From Ophiocordyceps camponoti-saundersi (nom. inval.) (taxonomy: Eukaryota; Ascomycota; Sordariomycetes; Hypocreales; Ophiocordycipitaceae), in NCBI GenBank assembly GCA_003339415.1, contig PDHQ01000522.1, positions 1 to 17,819 of the forward strand: a stretch of 17,819 nt of DNA, in the 5' to 3' direction. Each line of letters opens with the position of its first letter. Within the stretch, counting starts at the first letter, position 1. This document shows positions 1-8,515 of this stretch, piece after piece. Below the pieces are notes generated by a model. It was not told the DNA's origin, searched no databases, and saw only the letters and a list, made by a program, of their open reading frames with translations. Both the position numbers and the translations under genes were made by a program.

Positions 1-38
1 ATACCGAATTTCTTACGTTCTAGTAGTAGAAAGTATAG
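1..38 (+). repeat. 38-bp direct repeat, copy A
   Basis: This stretch matches 702-739 with about five mismatches, four of them C/T or A/G transitions. It starts ATACCGAATTTC and ends AAAGTATAG in both copies. The copy may continue left of the window, since it begins at base 1. Confidence 0.75.
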
Positions 39-701
39 TCTTTTTCTTCTTTACTTATATATAGTAAAATATTAGTAATAAATTAAGAAAAAAATATATT
101 TTAAAATTCTATAATAATTATTCGCTAATTTTACTCTTAGAAATATTTTTAATTTATTTTTATATAGCTTTTTAAAGCCTTAATAATTAATATATATATT
201 TATTTTTTTCTTTTATATTAAAAAAATTTTATTATTATAAGGTTTTCCTAATTAAAAACTATTTTAAGCTTTATAAGCTATCTCTTTATTTTTATCTATT
301 TTTACCTAAATTATTTTCTCTCTATTTAAATTTATATAAAATCTTTTCTTTAATAGATTTATTATATACTTAGGAAAATAAGCCTTTTTAATTAATTTAA
401 GCACCTTTTAATTATTTATTTCTTATAAAAAATTATATATAGATTCTTTAAAAGGTTATAAGTTATAAAAAAGTAGGCCCTTTTATTTTAGGTAAGTAGG
501 GCGTTTTTTCTCCCTCTTTCTAGGAGGGAAAAGTATAAAACCCCGCACTAGCCTATAATACTTTAGAAATACTAGGAAATATACTTTTGCTAACGTTACT
601 ACTTTCCACCGCTATAAAAAAATAACTAGGGTACTTATAGAAAGTCCCGAAAATACTAGGAAATACTAGAATTTTCCGCGCTTCCTAGCTACCTACCCTA
701 T

Positions 702-739
702 ATACCGAATTTCCTACGCTCTGGTAGTATAAAGTATAG
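702..739 (+). repeat. 38-bp direct repeat, copy B
   Basis: Second copy of the repeat at 1-38, 701 bp downstream and in the same orientation. It is flanked by CCTATA (697-702) and TATAGG (735-740), a short inverted pair. It could be a subterminal repeat of the hAT element or the edge of a tandem duplication. The sequence does not decide between these. Confidence 0.7.
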
Positions 740-968
740 GAATTCCCCCTTTAACTTTCTCTTTCTTTTCTTTTTCCTTTCTTTAACGATTTCTACTTCG
801 TTTCTTATCTAAATTCGATAAAAAAAGCACTATTCGTAACCTCTTCTTCTTCTCTTTTTAATTCTACTAATCACGTAACTCTTTTTATTATATCTACCTT
901 ATACGCGCCCACCGAAGCCTCTGCTTCCCACGCTTCTAAGTTTTCGGAAGGTCTTGAAATTGTGGAGG

Positions 969-993
969 CTAGGCCCTCTAGGGCCGGGCCTAG
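969..993. repeat. Small GC-rich inverted repeat
   Basis: CTAGGCC (969-975) pairs with GGCCTAG (987-993), with a further GGCCCT/AGGGCC pair inside. It lies in the GC-rich head of the hAT coding region, the least RIP-affected patch of the window. It may be fortuitous. Confidence 0.4.
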
Positions 994-1781
994 TAAGGCC
1001 TCTTCGTTTTTTAAACGTTCTTCGCAGCCTACTTTAAGCGTTAATTCTTAAGCTTCGTTTATTACCGAAAAAGAAGAAAAAGGTAAAAAAAGTAGTAAAA
1101 AATAGTAAAAAAAAATACTAATAAATTTATAGTAAAAAAACAGGAAAAAGGAAAAAACCTAGAAAAAAATACGCTTCGAACTGATTTTTCCGTATCGAAA
1201 TATAATAAGGAAGACTTTAAGTTAGAGCCGGATTTAAGCCTTAAGCCTTATATCTTTTAGCATAAGCTTTTTACGAGGAAGCTTTTACCTATTAATTTAT
1301 AGTAATAGCGCCAAGTCTTATATACTTGCACTATGTAAGTATATTTATTTTTCTTTATTTTTTTCTCTTTATTAACTATTTATTATAGCTATAATAAGGC
1401 CTTCGAATATGCAATCGATTAGAAGATCTATACGAACTTAGGAAGGCATTACGAACGCTGCTACGAAGGTATAGCTTTTAGCAAAGAAAGTGAAAAATAA
1501 GGAAGAAAGAGAAGTAAGTCTTTATTTATTTATTTATTTAATTATTTATTACTAATATTTTACTTTATTTAGAGCCTTAAGGAGAGAAACCTAACTTCTT
1601 TAAGGAATTTTAAGCTAAAAAATAGCATTTAGAGTTTAATTCGACTGAGGCTTATAAGAGGATTTTATCCTTTTTAATTAGCAATAATATCTCTTTTAAC
1701 GCTATTAGCTTAGCCTCTTTTTCGGAGCTTTTAAGCTTCTATAACCTATAAGTTCTTTATTTTTCTTTATTTTATTTACTT

Positions 1782-1786
1782 CTTTT
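1782..1786. repeat. Target-site duplication of Gypsy-1, left
   Basis: CTTTT directly precedes the 5' LTR and is repeated exactly at 9415-9419 after the 3' LTR. Five bases is the usual Ty3/Gypsy size. The surroundings are T-rich, so the match carries less weight than it would elsewhere. Confidence 0.75.
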
Positions 1787-2086
1787 TATTAAGGTCTAGC
1801 CCTTATATTATATTCGGGTTATTAACCTAGCCGTTAGACTTACGGATTAGCCTCGCGATTAAACGATAAGGCTGCCGCTATCTGGCCTAGAGGCCCGTAG
1901 CGGAAAGATTAGAAGGAACGGAACGGAAAGGATAGTTAAACGGGGAGGCAAATAAGCTCTAAAGGAAAGAGCGGTATATATAGCTATTTAGCACGCTAGA
2001 GTACGGCTTCCTTAGAAGCTCGTTATACGTAATTATTATTATATATAGCTTAGCAAATAAGTACCTTTTTAACTAATCCCTTAATA
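1787..2086 (+). repeat. Gypsy-1 5' LTR
   Basis: A 300-bp LTR bounded by TATTAAGG and its exact inverse CCTTAATA; intact ends were probably TG...CA. It differs from the 3' LTR at about 29 positions by hand alignment, all but one transitions, with no indel. Many differences are CG in one copy and TA in the other. It supplies the promoter and transcript start in such elements, but no promoter motif can be named with confidence. Confidence 0.95.
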
Positions 2087-2299
2087 AAATCACGTATCTT
2101 TTTCTTATAAACTTCTACCCTTATTTTTAATATTAATAGATTAATTAGATTAGATCGGATCGGAATAGCTAACTTATAAGACTAAATAGAAAAGCTTTAG
2201 TAATCTTAAGCTAGCCTTAGCGGATATAAATAACCCTTATAGTAAGAGCTACGGGTTTAGCAGTTAGAATAATAAATATAGGTAATATAATATATAATA
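2087..2299 (+). other. Gypsy-1 untranslated leader
   Basis: Sequence between the LTR end and the first gag-like codons. A primer-binding site should begin at or near 2087, but AAATCACGTATC does not clearly match a tRNA 3' end. RIP may have altered it, or the element may be primed another way. No other structure was recognised. Confidence 0.5.
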
Positions 2300-3655
2300 A
2301 AGGATAGGGAGGAATATTATTAGTAAATCTTAAAGTACGTAGAATAGCACTTTAAGGAATAAGCTAATACCTTTCTTATAGATAAGGAAGCAGAGTAAAA
2401 AGCTATACTATAAGAAATATAGTCTACTATCTAATAATAAGCCGTAACCTTTCTTATAATAAAGGAAGCGGAATACGTAGAGTAACTTATAGCTACGCGT
2501 ACGGACGCTTTTAAGGAAATACTATAAACGGACCTTATTAAACTAACCTTTACTAAAGCTACGCTTAACTAAGCTTAGATCGACGTAGCCCTCGTAAGAT
2601 AGAAAGAACCTTAGCTTAAGTAAGATAAATCGCTAGATTCCTTTTACTTTTTTATAAGCTAGCTAGTTTACTAATATAATATCGATAAGCCTTAAGGTAA
2701 AGCTAGTAATACGGATTATATTTAAATACGGATCCTAAACTACTTTCCTAAAGATAAAATATAGAAAATATTAGCCTTCTAATAATCTAGTAGCCTTAGT
2801 AGAAAGAGGTACCCGAAGGACTTTTTTAACTACCTTTATCGAACTTTTAGTAACGTTTAGGAATAAAAGAGGGCTTAAGATAGGCTCTAAACTTTAGTTT
2901 ACCGCGACGGATAAACGTTTAGTAACTTTATTCCTAAGTTCGAAGAGGTCCTAGTAACCGCTACTAGATTTACGAGTTAGGATAATTCCGTAAAACTAAC
3001 TTAGCTACGCGGGGCCTTTTCCCTAATACTTCGAGACCTTCTAGTTACTATTAATATACTTTACGAATACTCTCTATTTATTAATCGCTTATAGAGTTTT
3101 ACTTAATCTTTTAAATAGACCCTATATTTCCTTAGGGTAGCTAAGAAATATTAACCTAACCCGAATAAATACTCGGAAAGCGCTAGGGGCGTTCCCGCAA
3201 ACTTAGGTATAGGGAAGAATATAGATAAGGATATTCCGATAAATACGATAGGAGATAAGAAGAAGAAGAAGCTAAAAGGAAAAGAAGGCGGTTATAATAA
3301 GACTCCTACTTAAGTATTACGAAATACCCCTTAAGCTAAATAAGTAGAGAGATTAGTGCTAGAATAATATAGAATATTAGGTCTTTATATTAGGTATAGA
3401 ATAAATATATACCTCGTATATAACTATAATTTCTAACCCTTATAAAGGCTATAGTAAAAGGCCCTAAGAGAAACCCGTATTAATTATATAGAAATCTTAC
3501 CTTAGATTAAGGAATATAATTCCGATAACGATTAGGGAAAAGAATAGCTTTAAGATATCGTAGTATCCCGGAGGATAAGGTAATATAGATAAAGGAAAAG
3601 AAAGATATCCTCTATTCTAAACTATAAGCCCTATCTATTAAGATTCCTATAATCT
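2300..3655 (+). pseudogene. Gypsy-1 gag remnant (capsid and CCHC knuckle)
   Basis: Gag forms the retrotransposon particle and binds its RNA. The frame (codon starts at positions such as 2927 and 3386) is protein-like from about 2300, with dense TAG/TAA codons at likely Gln/Trp sites. A capsid-like stretch reads FSNFIPKFEEVLVTATRF (about 2915-2970). A basic run with KKKKLKGKEGG follows near 3260. The nucleocapsid finger at 3386-3427 keeps exact CX2CX4HX4C spacing but reads YIRYRINIYLVYNY, with Tyr at all four ligand positions (3386, 3395, 3410, 3425). The start codon is not identifiable. The 3' end overlaps the pol frame, which lies in the -1 frame. Membership of gag is secure from the order and the knuckle; the exact limits are not. 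Confidence 0.8.
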
Positions 3656-3960
3656 TAAATAACTTAAAACTAATAGATATATTAGTTAACGAAAGCTACG
3701 AAAGCTATTCTATAATATACCCGCGGCTAATATAAGACTTACGAATACTAATAGAAAGAATCCTAGCTTAATAAGTAAAAGGGGTAGTAATAAGCGGACT
3801 AAAGGTATTAAGTATCGCCTAGCTCTCGCTTAAGATAAACGGCTTTAGTTAATTAATTATAATATATATAATATTAAATCTTAATTTCCCGATTATCTTT
3901 AGTAAGCCTTAGCTATAATATATAAAGTCCTACTTAGTCCCTTATAAAGAATAAGTATAG
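3601..3960 (+). other. Gypsy-1 aspartic protease domain
   Basis: In the pol frame, KLIDILV with Asp at 3676-3678 stands where the catalytic D(T/S)G loop is expected, followed by ESYESYSIIYPRL. LNFPIIFSKP (about 3880-3910) corresponds to the conserved hydrophobic-Gly segment near the domain end, with Gly apparently changed to Ser. The flap Gly and the G of the catalytic triad are not visible as such, so activity would be lost even without the stops. The assignment rests on position between the knuckle and RT plus these motifs. Confidence 0.7.
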
Positions 3961-4424
3961 TACGGAGATTCGTAGTAATAAGTGCGGGTTACTAATACTC
4001 GCTTTTAACTAATAAAGGAGATTTTAAACGCGGTATACCTTTATAGCTCGACTTTTATTAGAGAAATAAGGAGGAGGTAGAAGGAATTACGCTATTAGAA
4101 GAAGGACCTTACTAAATACCTAAAGATCTAAGCGGTAAAAGTTAAAAATATAGAGAAGGCGTTACGAGATAAGATTCCCTTAATAGATAACTAACTACGA
4201 GAACGGATCCCGATAGAATTCTATAATATACTTCCCCTTTTCCGTAAGTAAGAAGCGGATAAGTTAAACTTATATAAAAAAAGTATAAACTACCGTATAC
4301 CGCTTAAGAAAGAAATAAATAGTAGAAAACCTTAGATCCTATTTAGCCCCCTTTATAGTATATTAAGGGAGAAATTACTTATCTTTAAAAAAATATTATA
4401 AGACTTTTTTTAGAAAAGCTTTAT

Positions 4425-5490
4425 CCGACCTAGCAGCTCGCCCGTAAGTGCCCTAGTCCTCTTTATAAGGAAACTTAGGGGAGGATTATAGTTTTATACG
4501 GATTTCCGTATACTAAACGTAATTATAGTTTTAGATAAATACCCGCTCTTTTTACTCGGTAATACCCTTTAGTTATTAGCTAAGTTCTAATAGCTTATAA
4601 AGCTAGATATTATATAAGCCTTCTATAAAATATAGATTATTAAAGGAGAGGAATAGAAAATAGCGTTTCGGACCTAATATAGCCTTTTTAAATAGATAGT
4701 TACCCCGTTCGGACTTATAAGGGCTCCTACTACCTTCTAGAAATATATTAATAATATCCTTTAGCTATATCTTAATAAGTTCTACTTAGCTTATATTAAC
4801 GATATTATTATCTACTCTAATAGTACTAAAAAGGACTATTTCCGTAAGGTACGCTTAATTCTCTATAAGCTCTAAGAGTATAAGCTTTATTTAAACCTAG
4901 ATAAGTATAAATTCGTAGTTAAGAAGGTAAAATACCTAGGATTTATAATATTAGTAGGGGTTAGGCTTTAAGTAAACTTAGAAAAGATTAAGATAATTAT
5001 CGACTAAGCTATGCTAACTTCCTTTAAGGGCTTTCGCGGATTCCTAGGTTTTGCTAATTTCTACTAATTCTTTATTACGGATTTTACTAGAGTAATAGAA
5101 CTATTAATAAATTTAACGAAGAAAGGGGTAAAATTTATTTAGGGACCGGATTAGGAATAAGCCTTCTAGGAAGTTAAGAATCTATTTATAAGAGCCCCTT
5201 TACTAGTAGAATAGAACTTTAGGAACCCTATATCTTTAAAAGTAAATATTAGCGCTTATATTATAAGAGGTTATCTTTACTAGGAACGAGAAGGATAAAA
5301 ACGACCGGTAGCGTTTTTTTCCGTAAAAATAAATACGGCCGAACGTAACTATCTAATATATAATAAAAAGATATTAGCGATTATTAGATACTTAAAATAG
5401 TAGCACGCTAAATTACGTAGTTATAATAGCTTTAATATTATTACTAACTATAAAAACTTAAAGTATTTTATAACTTACCGGCACCTCTCG
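4425..5490 (+). other. Gypsy-1 reverse transcriptase and RNase H domains
   Basis: RT landmarks in order are RPSSSPVSA (4423-4449), TDFRILN near 4500, the first catalytic Asp in KLDII (about 4600), TPFGLIRAPTTF near 4705, and the YxDD box at 4792-4803 reading YIND. GFRGFLGFANFY follows near 5035. The first YxDD Asp is Asn (AAC, 4798-4800); a TG-to-TA change on the coding strand explains both Val-to-Ile and Asp-to-Asn. In RNase H the first catalytic Asp position (5245-5247, in KVNISAY) is also Asn, while NYKNLKYF near 5445 matches the later TDHKNL-type motif with Asp changed to Asn and His to Tyr. Confidence 0.9.
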
Positions 5491-6069
5491 GAATAATAAG
5501 CCCGTTAAGCTAAGTACCTATTACGATTTAACTTTAAGATCTATTATTAACTTAGTAAATAAGCCGCGGTCTTAAATGCCCTTTCCTATAGGAATTAGGA
5601 TAAACCCTTAACTATAAAAAAGGAGGACGCCCGCTTTATATAGATAATTCCCGAAAAAGCCTTATAATTCTACCTATAAGCGATAATAATCGATACTTCT
5701 AAGGACCTTACCGATATCCTAGAAGAGGAGGAAAGCGAAGATAGATAATAAAACGCAGATATAGCTGCGGAAAACGTTATAAATCTACGAAATAACGATC
5801 TACTAGAAACTTAAGTTTTCTCCGATAATAAGCTTTAGGAACTTTAGAATAGGACGGTATTATAAGACTTAGTCTTCTAAGAAATATACTAAGCTATAAT
5901 AAGAGGAGACTACTTACTACCTCTAAAGCTATAACTTAAAGTTTAAATTATAAATTACTATATTAACGCTAAAAGAAGACTACGTTTCCGTAATAAGCTT
6001 TAGGTCCTAGGAGCCCTAATTATTATAACGGAGGATTTTAAGAAAGTATTAGCCTCCTCGCTTAATATA

Positions 6070-6830
6070 TTACGAAATCGTCTTATCTAAATAATTTATA
6101 ACTTAGCCTTAGTTAGTTACTTTAGGAGGGAAGGTATAGTAGCTCTTATAACCCGTAATTTCTTCTAGCCGCTTTAATAATAATACGTTCGTTAATTCCT
6201 TAGGAACTACGATACTTACGGTAAGATTAAGGCTTAGAAATAATATCGGGCTACCCTCCTTAAGTTATTACCTACTCTAAATTAGTTTTACCGATATATA
6301 TAAATAGATTTTATAATAGATTTCCCGCTTATAAAACGCGGAAATAGGCACTTATAGGTAATTAAAGACCGCCTTAGTAAAAAGATCTTACTTAAGCCGA
6401 TACCCTTAATAAACACTCCGCTCTATATAGAGCGGTTTCTCTAATATTTTATACGGTTTTATTAATAGCTAAGTACTATCGTAAGTAATAGAGGAACTAA
6501 CTAGATAAGTAAATTCTAAAGCTATCTTTACTAACTTTACGGGATCGATTAAATACTTAGTATAGCTTACTATCTATAAACCGATAAAGGATACGAGAGG
6601 GTTAATTAAAACGTATAAGCTTACCTCTAAGTAATAGTCTCTTATAATTAGGATAATTAGGATAAATAGCTTCCCGTAGCTTAGCTTACGCTAAATAGTA
6701 AAGTTTACTCGGCTATAAGAATAACGCTATTCTTTGCGACTTATAAGTTCTAAGCTCTAATAATAATATTATTAAACTTAGATACTCCGTAATTATTAAT
6801 AAGGAATCCTAAGAGCTAAGCTAAGGAATT
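6070..6830 (+). other. Gypsy-1 integrase domain
   Basis: The zinc-binding HHCC module reads Tyr at all four ligands: 6097, 6118 (seven codons on), 6208 (thirty codons on) and 6217 (CX2C spacing). The catalytic triad follows. The first Asp is intact at 6307 in IDFIIDFP. The second is Asn at 6487-6489 in IVSNRGTN. Glu is intact at 6595-6597 in GYERVN. The second and third positions are 36 codons apart, exactly DX35E. Spacing is therefore perfect while five of the seven key residues are changed. Confidence 0.9.
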
Positions 6831-7194
6831 CGTAAAATAATTATAATAAGTAATAAACTTATATTAAGCTACCGATACTTTATCCTTATAAACCTAAGAG
6901 TTTTAAGCTAATAAGAATTAATAAGTAGCCGAGCGCTTTAAAATTAGTAATAAAGTTTAGCTTAATCTACGTAATTTCCCTAGCGTAAGGCCTAAGAAGA
7001 AGCTCGATTAGAAAAACGCTAAGTTTACGGTAGCGCGGGTTATTAACCTTTCCCTTATTAAACTTACGGGATTATTAATAAAAGCTTATAATCGCTTTAA
7101 TATAAATTTACTTAAGAGGGCAGCTTTAGACCCTTTACCCGGATAAAAAGTTACTAATTTATAGCCTCCTACGATACTAATTAACGGGGAGGAA

Positions 7195-7370
7195 GAATAG
7201 GAAGTTAAAAAGATTATCTTAGCTAAATAGAAGAAGGTAAGTAAAGGTAAGAGACGGGAGGTCTTCGTTAAATAGAAAGGTTATTAAAACCCGATATAGG
7301 AACTTTTAATAGAACTCGAAGGCACCGCCGCTCTTAATTACTTTAAAGCTTTATACGGATTAATTACGTA
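7195..7370 (+). other. Gypsy-1 C-terminal chromodomain
   Basis: The pol frame reads EVKKIILAK, then EVFVK-stop-KGY-stop-NPI, then LIELEGTAALNYFKALYG. This is the chromodomain pattern, with the VKWKGY box (Trp as TAG at 7288-7290) and a following TWEP-like box. Chromodomains bind methylated histone H3 and steer chromovirus integration toward heterochromatin. Its presence places Gypsy-1 among chromoviruses. Confidence 0.85.
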
Positions 7371-7460
7371 TAATAATAAGCAGGTTATTAGGAAACGTAT
7401 AGTAAAATAGCCGGTAGCGGGATTATATTAAAAAGCGTATTAATAAGCGCGGAAAATATA

Positions 7461-7477
7461 CCCCCCCCCCCCCCCCC
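7461..7477. repeat. Run of 17 C
   Basis: An uninterrupted poly-C tract lies about 20 bp after the end of the recognisable pol frame. CpC is a poor RIP target, which fits its survival in a sequence otherwise stripped of C before A. Its length in the source genome may be uncertain, since homopolymers mis-assemble. Confidence 0.95.
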
Positions 7478-7756
7478 TTACGATATTTAGCGGCGCTACT
7501 TCTTCGTAAATAATAACTCCCTAGCTAAATAACGGCGGCGGCGCGATAGCGTTAAGGTTATTAGTTTAGCAGCGGCGGCGATAAGTATAGCGGCGGCGGT
7601 AGTAGCGGCGTTACGCTTTAAAATAGTAACCCTTTCTTTTAATATTAAAATATTAGCTAACCCCCCGGAGCCCGAAAGCTTATAAGGGGGGGCGATATCG
7701 AGGATAGCGTTAATATACTTTTTAGAGAAAGAAATTAGCTTTCCGCGTTTAGTATT
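7478..7756. other. GC-triplet-rich spacer of Gypsy-1
   Basis: Contains GGC/GCG triplet runs (7531-7545, 7569-7580, 7590-7615) and a C6...G6 inverted pair (7661-7666 with 7686-7692). The minus-strand frame of the antisense candidate gene could continue into it, but TAA codons cluster from about 7760 downward, so its 3' end is put near 7757. No plus-strand product was recognised. Confidence 0.45.
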
Positions 7757-8260
7757 ATAAGATTAGGGAAACTAACTATATAATAAGAGGAGTATCGCTA
7801 TATATAAGCTTAAGCTTAGCTAATATCGTTAAAGCCTAAGTAATAATAATTAACGCCCGAAGAATATTATCCGCCCTTATTATTACCTTAAGCGGTAGCT
7901 TAGTTTTAGTAATAATATACTACGTTATATAAGCTAAAACTAAGAGCTAAGGGGTAAGCGTATAAGTTTAGTACGAAAGTATATATTTTATATAAGATAT
8001 ATAGGGTTTCTATTTCCTCGTACGCTTTAGTATTACGGCCTAATTACGATACTCGTAACCCTATTCTATATAATAAAAGCACGGAGGCTCCTAAAAAGCC
8101 CCCTTATTATAACTATCCTCGTTTTCGTCCTCGTCCTTATTATTATCTTCTTCGTCGATAGGGTTAGCGGTAAGGGCGGGAGAAGGAGAGGGAGCGGGGG
8201 CGAGGGTAAGGGCGGGAGTCTTAGCCTAAGACTTTTTCCGTAAAGTAAGCTACGAAAAAC
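7757..8260 (-). pseudogene. Antisense candidate gene in Gypsy-1, exon 2
   Basis: Read on the minus strand from 8260, this frame starts Lys/Arg-rich, passes through a Pro/Ala-rich part (LTLAPAPSPSPALTANP, about 8160-8210), a very acidic run (DEEDNNKDEDENEDS, about 8115-8160), then about 120 codons of ordinary mixed sequence with YIE-stop-GYEYRN near 8070. About eleven stops interrupt it and ten are TAG, the RIP-type stop (from CAG or TGG) also dominating pol, whereas random stops in this TA-rich DNA would often be TAA. I do not recognise the family. It is in phase with exon 1 only after removal of the intron at 8261-8322. It might be an accessory protein of the retroelement or a captured host gene. 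Confidence 0.5.
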
Positions 8261-8322
8261 CTAATATTAGTAAACGCCTATTATAAATAAATCGCCCTCT
8301 TAGACGCGGGATAAGGACTTAC
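8261..8322 (-). other. 62-nt minus-strand intron of the antisense candidate gene
   Basis: On the minus strand the donor is GTAAGT (8322 downward) and the 3' part is TTTACTAATATTAG, giving a TACTAAT branch site close to the AG at 8262-8261. Length and signals match the hAT introns in this window. 62 nt is not a multiple of three, and removing it joins a one-base exon end to a two-base exon start, linking the two open frames exactly. Confidence 0.55.
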
Positions 8323-8515
8323 CGTAGTAAGAGGAGGAGGAGGAGAAGGGGAGAGCCGGCGAGGGGCCCTAAGCTAGAAGCTTCTCCGTATAGTAACCTA
8401 AGAAATACCCGATAACGTTAGTAGCGCGTTTCTCTATAATAAGTAAGTCGCCCTCTTAGATACGGGATTAATAAGTCTTATACGGTAAGCTACTAGGTAA
8501 GAGGAGGAAAAGACT
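8275..8515. repeat. Diverged duplication inside the antisense region
   Basis: Block 8278-8345 and block 8425-8515 share CGCCCTCTTAGA followed by a CGGGAT-type segment, and each is preceded by sequence like TACGGA...TAG and followed by GAGGAGG. On the minus strand both copies contain an intron-like unit: one with GTAAGT, the other with GTATAAG and a CTACTAAC...TTCTTAG end (8398-8483). Only the 8261-8322 copy restores a frame when removed. The pair suggests an old tandem duplication of about 145 bp. Confidence 0.6.

Larger units (their letters stand above)
1..899. other. AT-rich non-coding flank, probably 5' part of the hAT element
   Basis: No protein-like frame was found on either strand. Positions 60-470 are extremely A+T-rich. 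From about 480 to 740 the sequence is more mixed and holds a short hairpin (TCCCTC 511-516 with GAGGGA 524-529) and two copies of AAATACTAGGAAATA (567-581 and 651-665). A 38-bp direct repeat brackets the block (1-38 and 702-739). Lying directly upstream of the hAT transposase, this is most simply its subterminal and untranslated DNA, but no hAT terminal inverted repeat or 8-bp target duplication could be recognised. It could instead be a separate small element of about 700 bp. Confidence 0.45.
900..1786 (+). pseudogene. hAT transposase, 5' part (BED-type finger region), RIP-degraded
   Basis: N-terminal third of a hAT-family transposase, which cuts and pastes DNA between its inverted ends. A Pro/Ser/Ala-rich head (from about 910) and a Lys/Glu-rich stretch lead to a frame ending in a Cys pair region near 1328. 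After intron 1 (1335-1388) the frame reads TNLGRHYERCYEG (about 1433-1470), matching the His/Cys half of a BED zinc finger. Intron 2 is 1514-1572, with GTAAGT, TACTAAT and AG. Exon 1573-1747 carries ISFNAISLASFSELL (about 1690-1735), the segment that usually follows the finger in hAT proteins. Several in-frame TAG/TAA codons sit where Gln or Trp is plausible. The start codon is not resolved. The next donor, at 1748, reads ATAAGT, so its GT has been lost. The gene is dead and is interrupted by Gypsy-1 at 1787. Confidence 0.8.
3583..7440 (+). pseudogene. Gypsy-1 pol remnant (protease-RT-RNase H-integrase-chromodomain)
   Basis: Polyprotein that would process, reverse transcribe and integrate the element. 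One frame (codon starts congruent with 3661 and 7201) runs about 1,285 codons with no net frame change. It carries the protease near 3601-3960, RT near 4425-4960, RNase H near 5220-5490, integrase near 6070-6830 and a chromodomain near 7201-7362. Dozens of internal stops occur, predominantly TAG, each explicable as RIP of CAG/CAA or TGG. Active-site Asp codons read as Asn in RT, RNase H and integrase, and the integrase zinc ligands read as Tyr. The frame is -1 relative to gag and overlaps its end, as expected for frameshift expression, though decay prevents naming a slip site. It cannot make a functional product. Confidence 0.93.

Noticed and set aside
1..470. Centromere or origin function for the very AT-rich block
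   Set aside because: AT-richness is fully explained by RIP and hAT non-coding DNA, and nothing specific supports another role.
511..529. A transcription terminator at the TCCCTC/GAGGGA hairpin
   Set aside because: The stem is 6 bp only, intrinsic terminators of this kind are not a fungal feature, and no gene ends there.
2087..2110. A tRNA primer-binding site after the Gypsy-1 LTR
   Set aside because: No convincing match to a tRNA 3' end. The same holds for 10239-10260 in Gypsy-2. RIP may have altered the sites.
8398..8483. A second minus-strand intron (GTATAAG ... CTACTAAC ... TTAG)
   Set aside because: Removing its 86 nt breaks the frame that links to the following exon, and the donor is weaker than GTAAGT. 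It was kept only as part of the duplication.
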